Part shown: positions 1-6,055 of the stretch, piece by piece
How positions within the stretch are numbered: the stretch's first letter is position 1
Layout of the letters: each line of letters opens with the position of its first letter
From: Rhodospirillaceae bacterium
Lineage (GTDB): Bacteria; Pseudomonadota; Alphaproteobacteria; Rhodospirillales; Magnetovibrionaceae
DNA: 7,659 nucleotides
Direction: 5' to 3'
NCBI GenBank assembly: GCA_002401565.1
Contig: NVTL01000058.1
Coordinates: 4,210-11,868 of the forward strand
The notes under the pieces: generated by a model
What the model was told of the DNA's origin: nothing
Databases searched by the model: none
What the model saw: only the letters and a program-made list of their open reading frames with translations
Position numbers and translations under genes: made by a program

Positions 1-3000
1 CGAGAACGGAATTTCTTGAATGCTGATGCGGCCTTTGGATAACAGGGCGGTGATTAAGTTTGCTTCCATTTTCATCTTGCCCGCAAAATCGACGGTCCAA
101 TTGGCCAGATCAACAGTGCCCGCACCCTGACCATTTCCCAAGCCTGATTTCAAAGCAAAGTCTTTGACCGAAGCGATGCCATCGGAAATATTAAAGCTGA
201 GACCAATATCAGCAAGCCCCTTTTCAGGTCCCTTGGTTGAAGAAAGCGACATTTTATTCATCGCCGCAACCAGACCAATGACGCCGGACAAAGCACTACC
301 CGATCCGCTTTTTTTAACGTCTAAGCCGACAATGTCTAAACCGCCGCTGCCGCCCAGCGAACGGATCATTTCGGCGGGGCTAAAGCCCAAGGCCTCAAAA
401 TCAATGTTCAAGGCCAGTTTGCCCCCGGCCATATCCGTGCCCGTCACGGCCTTGGTCGCGCGGCCGACATCCAGGGCGCTGAGCTTTATGTTTGTGGTTA
501 ATGTGGGGTTTCCATCGGCGCGCACTTGGGCACTGCCGTTCACGGGACCACCAAACAAATGACCTTTGACGCGGTCCGCGTTAAGCACGCCGTCTTTGAT
601 GTTGGCATGAATATCGGCGTTTTCCAGCAGGTATTCGCCGAACTGAATGCCATCGGCCAACAACGTCACGTCGCCGTTCAGTTGATGCAACACGCTCAAA
701 TCAAAACGTTCGTTGGACCAGCGTTTATCCGCAAGCGAGGATTTGGCTAGGCGTTGGGGTTGCGTATCTGAATAAGCGGCCATCACCAACAATGGGTTTT
801 TGGGAAGGGCGGCGGTCTTTTTCGCCTTAGGGCTCGTGCGTGGCGCAAACGTATCGACCTTAATCAATCCGGTTTTTAAATCCGCCACGATGTTGGGTTT
901 GGATTTTCCGGTTTTAATTCTTACGTCTCCCGACAAATCCAGATCCCCAATGGCTCCGTTTAATCCGGTCACCGTATGGATTTGACCATCGCTTTTCAAT
1001 TTACCTTGCAAGTGCACAGCCCCAAGCGGTCCCTTGGGCGCGTAACCGATGTTCAACGTCGACAATAATTTATCGGCGTTGGGATGGTTAACCCTGAACG
1101 TTCCGTTATAGCCAAAGCCAAAGGGCAACAGTGAATAACTGCCTTCCAAGGCATAGGTCCCCGACAAGGCCTTAACTGTTGTGCGAAAGCGGGGTTTTAA
1201 AACAGAGCCGTTGATGGTTGAATTCAGACTGACCGTGCCTAAATTTTTAGGCACATCTTTTAGGCCCAACGCTCCGGCAAATACGCTGGCTTTTTTAACT
1301 TTGCCCGAAATTTTTACGTCCGCCATTTCGACGATACCGCCAAAGCCGCTGAACGATCCTGAAATTTTACCATTGGCCCCCAAAGCATTGCCAACGCTTA
1401 AATCGCGAACGTCCAATTTTCCAGAAAACAACGTGCTATCGACAGCCAGTTTTGTGAACTTTTTACCCTGCGCCGTCAAAGACCCAACTTTAAATTTTAT
1501 GTTTGCATCAAAATCATTCAAGGCATTCAACGCGGTCCAGATTTGCAAAACATCCAAGGCAGGTTTCGCCGCCACTGTTGTCTGAGTTGTCTGTGCTGAT
1601 GAAGATGAGGACGTCGTTGAAGAGGTGACCGCATGACCATTGCCATTTAAATAAGTATCTAAATTCAGCGTATCCAAACTTAAATCTACACCAAACGAAG
1701 GCCGTGACCGTAATGCGACCGTGACCCCGCCGGTGAGCGTCGAACGATCCCCGGTGATTTTCAGGTTGCTCAACATCACCTGTTCGGTGTTGCCATAAAC
1801 TTTGGTGGCGACCGACACGCGTTTCAGGCGGGTGTTTACAGCCTTGGGAAGTTTAATCCCCAACCAGCTGGATAAGCCTTGGGGATCGCTGGTCAGTATT
1901 TCCAGGTCGCCTTCGAATTCAGGAACACCGTCTTTGGGTTTTACGAATCCAAACAGAGCCAAATCGGTGACACCCGGAGCTTGCAATTGAAACTGGCTTA
2001 CCGTCAATTCACCATCGGACAATTCTGCATTCAACCGCATATCGCGAACCAAGCCCTCTTTAAGGGTTAAAGAATCTACGACCAATTGGATGTTTCCTGA
2101 TACGCCGTCAGGAAAAGAAAAACCTGTGTCTTTTGCGTGAGCCTTGCCATTTTGCGGAGGCTTTGGCGTCATGGTCACAGAATTCGTAGCCCGCGTCGTA
2201 AAGCTTGAGCCCATGCCTTTGCCGTTAGAAGCCAGCAAGGCGTCCACATCTACATGGCTGACGTTCAGGTTCACATCAAATTGAATGTTTTCAGAAAGAT
2301 TTATAGCCGCGGTTCCGGTTGCTCTGGACGCCGCAAACTGGATTTCAATATCCGCCAGATCCAACATTTTTGCCGAAGCATAGACCGTGCTGTCCAAAGC
2401 AAAGTTTTTCGCCAGAACGGGCGAGGAAGGGACTGATCCGCCAATCGCTTTTAACAATTCAGCCAAATTTTCGCCTTCGACTTTGGCTTTGCCTTTAAAA
2501 TGAGGTTCAGTTTCAAGCCCAAACAAAGCCCCCGACAACTGCACGGAAGCACCGCCAGCTTTAATATTGGCATCCATCGGCACCGTGCGATTAGAGATGA
2601 TTTGGCCCAAGGATAAATCAAACGACAATGGTATGCCGCGCACATGGGCTTCGCCTTTTGCTTCAAATGGGCCTTGCAAAGACGCCGCCCGCAAGGTCGC
2701 GTCTAAATGATCGACACGTTCGGTTGTTCCTGCAGCTCCGTTGATATAAATCAGCGTTGCATTTTTGATTTCGAAATTATCAAGACGTATGCCCAACGGA
2801 GAACTTGTCCCCTTTGATGATTTTTGAATATTTTGTTTTTTGGGCTCAGCAATTCCTGTTTCGGGTGTTTCGGATTGAAACTCTAAATTTGAACGCCCGT
2901 CTGCGTTTTTTTCAATGTTAATGATGGGGTTCACCAGACTGATGCGTTCAACTTGCACCTCGCCAGATAACAATGGCATCAACGCCACACGGACTTCAAC

Positions 3001-3261
3001 GGCGTCCAAAGTCACCATATAAGGCACCGTGCCGCCAGCCATATTGCCCAATTTCACGCCGCGCGCGGTGATCATGGGGGCCGGCAAGATATGGACTTCT
3101 AATTTTCCATCAATGCTCAGATCACGTCCGGTGGCTTTTTTTACCTCTGCCGCGATTTCAGGAAGCCGTGCATTCCAATCAATAAAGCTGGGGGCAATAA
3201 GCGCACTGCCAAAAACCAGCACCAAAAGAACCCCAAAGCCAATAAGCGTCTTTTTGAACAC
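1..3261 (-). CDS. AsmA family protein, membrane-anchored, C-terminus cut by window edge
   Basis: An open frame of 1,087 codons runs without a stop to the left edge, so the C-terminus is missing. Residues about 5-22 form one hydrophobic helix (IGFGVLLVLVFGSALIA). The classic AsmA N-terminal module follows: FIDWNARLPEI, then a TGRDLSIDGKLEV segment, ILPAPMITARGVKLGN, and VERISLVNPIINIEKNADG near residues 100-120. The rest is long beta-rich repeats, with a Ser/Thr-rich linker near residues 545-560 and an AsmA C-terminal-like region near 930-1080, including a GGSGGLDIVGLDV motif. AsmA/TamB-type proteins are inner-membrane-anchored, bridge the periplasm and are linked to outer-membrane assembly or lipid transport; the exact role here is unknown. 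The start is GTG at 3261, with GGAG at 3272-3275 ten bases upstream. No ATG, GTG or TTG start is in frame between the GTG and the promoter. Open frames on the opposite strand are shadows. Confidence 0.93.
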   Translation of the reverse strand, partial: MFKKTLIGFGVLLVLVFGSALIAPSFIDWNARLPEIAAEVKKATGRDLSIDGKLEVHILPAPMITARGVKLGNMAGGTVPYMVTLDAVEVRVALMPLLSGEVQVERISLVNPIINIEKNADGRSNLEFQSETPETGIAEPKKQNIQKSSKGTSSPLGIRLDNFEIKNATLIYINGAAGTTERVDHLDATLRAASLQGPFEAKGEAHVRGIPLSFDLSLGQIISNRTVPMDANIKAGGASVQLSGALFGLETEPHFKGKAKVEGENLAELLKAIGGSVPSSPVLAKNFALDSTVYASAKMLDLADIEIQFAASRATGTAAINLSENIQFDVNLNVSHVDVDALLASNGKGMGSSFTTRATNSVTMTPKPPQNGKAHAKDTGFSFPDGVSGNIQLVVDSLTLKEGLVRDMRLNAELSDGELTVSQFQLQAPGVTDLALFGFVKPKDGVPEFEGDLEILTSDPQGLSSWLGIKLPKAVNTRLKRVSVATKVYGNTEQVMLSNLKITGDRSTLTGGVTVALRSRPSFGVDLSLDTLNLDTYLNGNGHAVTSSTTSSSSSAQTTQTTVAAKPALDVLQIWTALNALNDFDANIKFKVGSLTAQGKKFTKLAVDSTLFSGKLDVRDLSVGNALGANGKISGSFSGFGGIVEMADVKISGKVKKASVFAGALGLKDVPKNLGTVSLNSTINGSVLKPRFRTTVKALSGTYALEGSYSLLPFGFGYNGTFRVNHPNADKLLSTLNIGYAPKGPLGAVHLQGKLKSDGQIHTVTGLNGAIGDLDLSGDVRIKTGKSKPNIVADLKTGLIKVDTFAPRTSPKAKKTAALPKNPLLVMAAYSDTQPQRLAKSSLADKRWSNERFDLSVLHQLNGDVTLLADGIQFGEYLLENADIHANIKDGVLNADRVKGHLFGGPVNGSAQVRADGNPTLTTNIKLSALDVGRATKAVTGTDMAGGKLALNIDFEALGFSPAEMIRSLGGSGGLDIVGLDVKKSGSGSALSGVIGLVAAMNKMSLSSTKGPEKGLADIGLSFNISDGIASVKDFALKSGLGNGQGAGTVDLANWTVDFAGKMKMEANLITALLSKGRISIQEIPFS

Positions 3262-3307
3262 GGTCTTGTTTCTCCACGGAATATGAAAGGGTTGGATGAA
3301 TTGTTTA

Positions 3308-3336
3308 AGTTTAGTCTCGGCCCTGTCAGAGATCAA
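3308..3336 (-). promoter_or_regulatory. Sigma70-like promoter of the AsmA-family gene
   Basis: Reading the minus strand, TTGATC (3331-3336) is followed after 17 bases by TAAACT (3308-3313). This fits a housekeeping promoter with optimal spacing. It lies about 50 bp upstream of the GTG start and just downstream of the preceding gene's terminator, so the AsmA gene is probably its own transcription unit. It is predicted from sequence only. Confidence 0.55.
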
Positions 3337-3357
3337 CTTATACCCACCTGAAAAAAG

Positions 3358-3388
3358 AAAACCCCGGACATTTTGAGTCCGGGGTTTT
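3358..3388 (-). terminator. Rho-independent terminator of the Asp/Gly-rich repeat protein gene
   Basis: A perfect 12-bp stem (AAAACCCCGGAC, 3358-3369, with its complement at 3377-3388) closes a 7-base loop. On the minus strand it is followed by a T-rich run (TTTTCTTTTTT). It starts about 36 bp after the stop codon at 3424. The T-run is much better on the minus strand, so termination is mainly for that direction. Confidence 0.88.
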
Positions 3389-3423
3389 CAACGTCGTCAT
3401 TTGGAAGGTGTTCGGTGCGGGTG

Positions 3424-4326
3424 TTAAAGAAGGCCCGCGCCTGTTGCGGCTCCACCTGTTGCGGCTCCACCTGTTGCGGCTCCGCCTGTTGCAGCTCCGC
3501 CTGTTGCAGCTCCGCCTGTTGCGGCTCCACCTGTTGCAGCTCCGCCTGTTGCAGCTCCGCCTGTTGCGGCTCCGCCTGTTGCGGCTCCACCTGTTGCGGC
3601 TCCACCTGTTGCAGCTCCGCCTGTTGCAGCTCCGCCTGTTGCGCCGCCGCCGCCGCCCCAGTTGCCAACAAGGCCAGCTTCGGCCGCAGCACCAACGGCG
3701 CTCAAGCCACCAATATTACCAGCGGGTGCACCGCCCGTTGTGCCACCAGCAGCGCCTGTTGCACCACCTGCAGCGCCTGTAGCGCCTGCGGCAGCACCAG
3801 CGTTTCCGGCGTTTCCGGCGTTTCCAGCGTTTCCGCCATCGTTGCCGTCATTGCCATCGTTGCCGTCATCGCCGCCGTCGTCATCGCCGCCATCGTCTTC
3901 GCCGCCGTCATCTTCGCCAGAATCAACGTCATCGCCGCCATCATCATCGCCGCCATCATCGCCGCCGTCGCCATCGTCGCCGCCATCGTCACCGCCGTCG
4001 CCATCATCGCCGCCATCATCGCCATCGTCGCCGCCATCATCGCCATCGTCGCCGCCATCATCGCCGCCATCACTGTCGCCACCGTCACCGTCGCCACCGC
4101 CATCGCCGTCACCATCAGCAAAAGCTTGTGCAGGACCAAAAGAAAAGCCGTCCATGGTGGTGTGAAGCGGTGCCAAAGCAAAAGCCAAGGCCAAAGCGCC
4201 AACGCTAAGTTTCATCAGCATGGCCTTTACAGAGGTCTTAACGTTCTGAGACACGGTGCGCTCATTAATGATTAGCACATTGTTTTCAAAAGAATTTTCG
4301 ATATTTTTTAAATTGAAATCAGTCAT
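3424..4326 (-). CDS. Exported Asp/Gly-rich protein with C-terminal ATGGA pentapeptide repeats
   Basis: This is a 300-residue protein of no family I recognise. Residues 1-37 form a polar N-extension, followed by a hydrophobic core (VGALALAFALA) and a likely signal-peptidase site after AQAFA near residue 70. Residues 71-165 are almost only Asp and Gly with a few Glu, Ser and Asn, so strongly acidic. Residues 166-177 are NAG x4, 178-228 a Gly/Ala-rich linker with one NW, and 229-293 thirteen perfect ATGGA repeats, ending ATGAGLL. There is no cysteine. The composition suggests a secreted, flexible, possibly calcium-binding surface or matrix protein, but it lacks the RTX nonapeptide pattern, so this is inference. 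Start: ATG 4326 has AAAGG eight bases upstream; ATG 4215 has the same site at the same spacing and would leave a plain signal peptide. ATG 4407 has a badly placed ribosome site. The gene is divergent from the ECF sigma operon. The long open frames on the other strand are repeat shadows. Confidence 0.8.
   Translation of the reverse strand: MTDFNLKNIENSFENNVLIINERTVSQNVKTSVKAMLMKLSVGALALAFALAPLHTTMDGFSFGPAQAFADGDGDGGGDGDGGDSDGGDDGGDDGDDGGDDGDDGGDDGDGGDDGGDDGDGGDDGGDDDGGDDVDSGEDDGGEDDGGDDDGGDDGNDGNDGNDGGNAGNAGNAGNAGAAAGATGAAGGATGAAGGTTGGAPAGNIGGLSAVGAAAEAGLVGNWGGGGGATGGAATGGAATGGAATGGAATGGAATGGAATGGAATGGAATGGAATGGAATGGAATGGAATGGAATGAGLL
3441..3645 (-). repeat. 15-bp tandem repeat array (about 14 copies) encoding ATGGA
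   Basis: On the plus strand the core CTGTTGC recurs exactly every 15 bases, at 3441, 3456 and so on to 3636. There are thirteen full copies and one partial. Only two sites vary (CTGTTGC[G/A]GCTCC[A/G]C), and both changes are synonymous (GCC/GCT and GGT/GGC). The unit is a multiple of three, so copy-number changes lengthen or shorten the protein without a frameshift. The same property keeps frames open on both strands. Confidence 0.97.
3832..4116 (-). repeat. Low-complexity GAT/GAC-GGC codon tract (Asp/Gly region)
   Basis: This is a degenerate trinucleotide-like tract, seen on the plus strand as GCC, ATC and GTC triplets, encoding the 95-residue Asp/Gly segment. It does not have the exact period of the 15-bp array. 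GAT and GAC are mixed and GGC predominates, so it looks older or more diverged than the pentapeptide array. Confidence 0.85.
4224..4228 (-). promoter_or_regulatory. Internal ribosome site for the alternative start at 4215
   Basis: AAAGG lies eight bases upstream of ATG 4215. Translation from there gives MKLSVGALALAFALA, a normal signal peptide, instead of the long N-extension. An ATG at 4221 is also in frame but only two bases from the site. Confidence 0.4.
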
Positions 4327-4334
4327 TATATATG

Positions 4335-4339
4335 CCTTT
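4335..4339 (-). promoter_or_regulatory. Ribosome binding site for the preferred start at 4326
   Basis: GAAAGG (core 4335-4339) lies eight bases upstream of ATG 4326, with an AT-rich spacer (CATATATA). This is the reason for preferring 4326 over the ATG at 4407, where AGGG abuts the start codon. Confidence 0.55.
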
Positions 4340-4440
4340 CGAACATAATTTTGGGCGAACGATTTGTGTGTTCTTGGGGAGACAACGATTGGGGATCGAT
4401 TTTTCATCCCTAAAAATGAAAAAATAATTTATTTATATAT

Positions 4441-4525
4441 TGAGGGATCAAACATGCGTCTTCAGCGTTATCCCTACAGAAGGCACGGAAAGACTATTTT
4501 TTTGGGACATAAACTTGATCCCTTA
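4441..4525 (+). promoter_or_regulatory. Long-range inverted repeat in the sigma-factor leader
   Basis: Bases 4441-4451 (TGAGGGATCAA) can pair with 4515-4525 (TTGATCCCTTA) as 11 continuous pairs, one of them G-U, around a 63-base loop. The left arm contains the GAGGG ribosome site of the small ORF at 4454. A shorter competing pairing is AGGGAT (4443-4448) with ATCCCT (4470-4475). If transcribed, the leader could hide or expose that ribosome site. No T-run follows, so it is not a terminator. Confidence 0.4.
4442..4446 (+). promoter_or_regulatory. Ribosome binding site of the possible leader ORF
   Basis: GAGGG lies seven bases upstream of ATG 4454. It is the only clear Shine-Dalgarno sequence between the divergent gene and the sigma factor's GTG, which itself has none at a useful distance. 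Confidence 0.45.
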
Positions 4526-4555
4526 TATATAATGAGTAAAACCGTGATTTTGTGA
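4454..4555 (+). CDS. Possible 33-residue leader peptide overlapping the sigma factor start
   Basis: ATG 4454 follows a good GAGGG site and opens a 33-codon frame (MRLQRYPYRRHG..., ending MSKTVIL). Its TGA stop at 4553-4555 overlaps the sigma factor's GTG (4552-4554) in a GTGA arrangement. The peptide is basic at the N-terminus with no recognisable domain; I know no family for it. The sigma GTG lacks its own ribosome site, so this ORF may feed ribosomes to it by termination-reinitiation. The frame is also open further upstream to 4364, without a convincing start. It could be chance, and the sigma gene might instead start at TTG 4573. Confidence 0.35.
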   Translation: MRLQRYPYRRHGKTIFLGHKLDPLYIMSKTVIL

Positions 4556-5127
4556 ACAACGAGGATTTGACCTTGGACGTACGGACACAACAAGAGCTGA
4601 TTACCATATTACCCCGTTTGCGGCGTTTTGCATTGGGGCTTACGCGTAATTCTGCAACAGCCGACGATTTGGTTCAGTCGGCTTGTGAAAAAGCGATTGC
4701 GCGCATTGACCAATGGGAACCCGGTACGCGGTTAGACAGTTGGATGTTTCGCATCATTCAGACCACCAACATCGACCAGATTCGCAGTCAACAAAGACGC
4801 GACAGCTATTTAGAAGTTGTTGGAAATCAAGAAGCACAGTCTTTTGACGGTGAACGTGCCCTTGAAGCCAGCATGACTTTGGATGCGGTTCGCCGGGCCA
4901 TATATATGTTGCCCGAAGATCAACGCGCCGTTGTGATGTTGGTTTCTGTGGAAGGCCTTTCTTATAAGGAAGCGTCCGAAGTCCTTGAAATTCCGATGGG
5001 TACACTGACCAGTCGTCTGGTCCGGGCCCGCACCGCGTTAGCGCGTATCTTACAAGAACAAGACGGTGATGCAGATATCACCAACTCAGATAAAGTTTCT
5101 CCCTTAGAAAGAGGTGCCACGACATGA
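4552..5127 (+). CDS. ECF-type RNA polymerase sigma factor
   Basis: This 191-residue protein has the normal length and two-domain form of group 4 (extracytoplasmic function) sigma factors. Sigma region 2 spans about residues 15-85, with the core-binding segment ADDLVQSACEKAI at 37-49 and the promoter-melting segment LDSWMFRIIQTTNIDQIRS at 61-79. Sigma region 4 spans about 108-166, with LPEDQRAVVMLVSVEGLSYKEA and a helix-turn-helix ending MGTLTSRLVRARTALA. It should direct RNA polymerase to a small regulon. The next gene overlaps by ATGA and encodes its likely anti-sigma factor, which argues against the cytoplasmic EcfG/NepR/PhyR system. Start: GTG 4552 without a clear ribosome site, overlapping the stop of a possible leader ORF; TTG 4573, with GAGG eight bases upstream, is the alternative. 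A stop at 4537-4539 excludes anything further upstream. Confidence 0.93.
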   Translation: MNNEDLTLDVRTQQELITILPRLRRFALGLTRNSATADDLVQSACEKAIARIDQWEPGTRLDSWMFRIIQTTNIDQIRSQQRRDSYLEVVGNQEAQSFDGERALEASMTLDAVRRAIYMLPEDQRAVVMLVSVEGLSYKEASEVLEIPMGTLTSRLVRARTALARILQEQDGDADITNSDKVSPLERGATT

Positions 5128-5819
5128 TTACCCTTGATGAAAGCACTCTGATTGCCTACGTAGATGGCGAGCTTGATGCCGCCACCGCCCGTCTGGTTGA
5201 AAACAAGCTTCTCAGCGACAAAAATGCGACAAAATACGTTGAGCATTTGCGCGAAATCGCGGCTCTGTCGCGGATTGCCTTTAACGACACCCTGCATGAA
5301 ACCGTGCCCCAAGCGTTAAAGAATACCATCCTTAAAAGCGGAACGTCTGAAAACGCCAGTTCTGATGGAAACGTTGTGGCTTTTGCCCCACGGACCCAAA
5401 CAGAATGGAAAAAAGCCCTTCCCATGGCGGCCGCCGTGGCCTGCTTATTTTTAGGTCTTGGCGTTGGCGGGGGGTATCAATATTCCCAAACCAGCACCGG
5501 AAATGCCCTAAAACTTGCGGCTTTCACCTTGCAAGAAGACCAATCCCAGATGGATATGGTTTTAAACCAAGCCCTTGAAGTCAACATGAGTGGCGACACA
5601 AAAACGTGGGCAAACCCGGACAGTCACCGTTCGGCCACCTTTACCCCAGTGCGCACGTACAAAGACAAGGAAGGCACATTTTGTCGGGAGTACAAAAAAG
5701 ATGTCCGTGTCGGCGATCAAGAGTCTGAAACAACCTTTGGGCTGGCCTGTCGAGACGACAACGGAACGTGGAAAACCCGTTATCTGCTTTTGGACGAAAG
5801 CTTGACGGAAGCCTTTTAA
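5124..5819 (+). CDS. Membrane anti-sigma factor with 17-kDa-surface-antigen-type periplasmic domain
   Basis: This 231-residue protein has three parts. Residues 1-55 are a cytoplasmic anti-sigma-like domain (LIAYVDGELDAATARLVENKL), as in single-pass anti-sigma factors, without the HxxxCxxC zinc motif. Residues 98-118 are one membrane helix (MAAAVACLFLGLGVGGG). Residues 156-220 resemble the C-terminal domain of the Rickettsia 17-kDa surface antigen group: SGDTKTW, TPVRTY, GTFCREYKK, FGLACRDDNGTWKTR, with Cys187 and Cys209. The ATG overlaps the sigma stop (ATGA), with GAGG in the sigma gene's tail as ribosome site, so the two are probably made in balance. It should hold the sigma factor at the inner membrane until an envelope signal is sensed. 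The signal and any release protease are not evident. The same C-terminal domain recurs in the lipoprotein at 6056. Confidence 0.87.
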   Translation: MITLDESTLIAYVDGELDAATARLVENKLLSDKNATKYVEHLREIAALSRIAFNDTLHETVPQALKNTILKSGTSENASSDGNVVAFAPRTQTEWKKALPMAAAVACLFLGLGVGGGYQYSQTSTGNALKLAAFTLQEDQSQMDMVLNQALEVNMSGDTKTWANPDSHRSATFTPVRTYKDKEGTFCREYKKDVRVGDQESETTFGLACRDDNGTWKTRYLLLDESLTEAF

Positions 5820-5828
5820 GTCCAACAA

Positions 5829-5857
5829 AAACCCAACTTAAACCCAACTTAAACCCA
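5829..5857. repeat. 11-bp direct repeat, 2.6 copies
   Basis: AAACCCAACTT occurs at 5829-5839 and 5840-5850 and continues as AAACCCA to 5857. It starts ten bases after the anti-sigma stop codon. The period is about one helical turn, but no function is evident. Confidence 0.85.
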
Positions 5858-5859
5858 CG

Positions 5860-5901
5860 TCATCCCCCTGCAGCACAGCCCAGTATGGGGATGAACTGTG
5901 C
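5860..5901 (+). other. Two interlocking inverted repeats downstream of the anti-sigma gene
   Basis: TCATCCCC (5860-5867) pairs with GGGGATGA (5887-5894), and GCACAG (5873-5878) pairs with CTGTGC (5896-5901). The left arm of the second lies inside the loop of the first and its right arm outside, which is a pseudoknot-like order or a pair of alternative hairpins. No T-run follows, so a classical intrinsic terminator is unlikely. It may be an mRNA 3'-end or regulatory structure, or chance. Confidence 0.4.
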
Positions 5902-5996
5902 CTAAATTCAGGTGCCATTCAGATTGCTTTGATAAATTGCCCGCACAATTTCTGTGATGAACGACACTGTTTAATTTGTAAAAATTTGCAAAAATC

Positions 5997-6038
5997 ACGT
6001 TAATCAGAAAACGTTTACCGCAATACGTTAACCATAAT
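5997..6038 (+). promoter_or_regulatory. Three 14-bp direct repeats upstream of the lipoprotein gene (possible operator)
   Basis: ACGTTAATCAGAAA (5997), ACGTTTACCGCAAT (6011) and ACGTTAACCATAAT (6025) lie head to tail with an exact 14-base period, consensus ACGTTWAYCRNAAW. They end 17 bases before the ATG at 6056, where a regulator would control transcription. The third copy contains TTAACCAT, which resembles a CtrA half-site, but the 14-base spacing does not match the usual TTAA-N7-TTAA. I recognise no promoter with confidence in 5820-6055. Confidence 0.5.
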
Positions 6039-6055
6039 GCTATTCAGGAAAACTC

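Noticed and set aside
164..3286. Several plus-strand frames of 60-134 codons opposite the AsmA-type gene.
   Set aside because: All are shadows of the continuous 1,087-codon minus-strand frame, which has clear AsmA motifs.
3441..3645. Regularly spaced short repeats resembling a CRISPR array.
   Set aside because: Units are contiguous 15-mers without spacers, in frame with a coding sequence, and no cas gene is present.
3832..4116. RTX calcium-binding repeats in the Asp/Gly tract.
   Set aside because: The GGxGxDxUx nonapeptide with a hydrophobic residue at a fixed place is absent; the tract is nearly all Asp and Gly with no regular nine-residue period.
3373..4275. 300-residue plus-strand frame rich in Cys-Cys-Gly-Ser repeats and then Val/Ala/Ile repeats.
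   Set aside because: It is antisense to the repeat protein gene. The 15-bp and triplet repeats keep several frames open on both strands. It has no plausible ribosome site or domain, whereas the minus-strand frame has a signal peptide, two ribosome sites and a terminator.
4445..4469. GGATC-N16-CGTT, one mismatch from the EcfG-type GGAAC-N16/17-CGTT promoter, upstream of the sigma gene.
   Set aside because: One mismatch in the -35 motif is weak in a short motif. It overlaps the leader ORF's ribosome site and start, and the sigma/anti-sigma pair is not of EcfG/NepR type. No second copy was found upstream of the lipoprotein or the repeat protein.
4502..4531. TTGGGA-N18-TATATA as a housekeeping promoter directly before the sigma gene.
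   Set aside because: The -35 match is poor and the AT run is low in information. It would leave a leader of only about 13 bases without a ribosome site, so it is not listed as a feature.
4754..5847. Multiple 68-116-codon frames overlapping the sigma and anti-sigma genes.
   Set aside because: They have no domains or ribosome sites and lie in other frames of two well-supported genes.
6025..6033. TTAACCAT as a CtrA binding site upstream of the lipoprotein.
   Set aside because: Only a half-site matches; no TTAA-N7-TTAA spacing occurs, and the 14-base repeat explains the element better.
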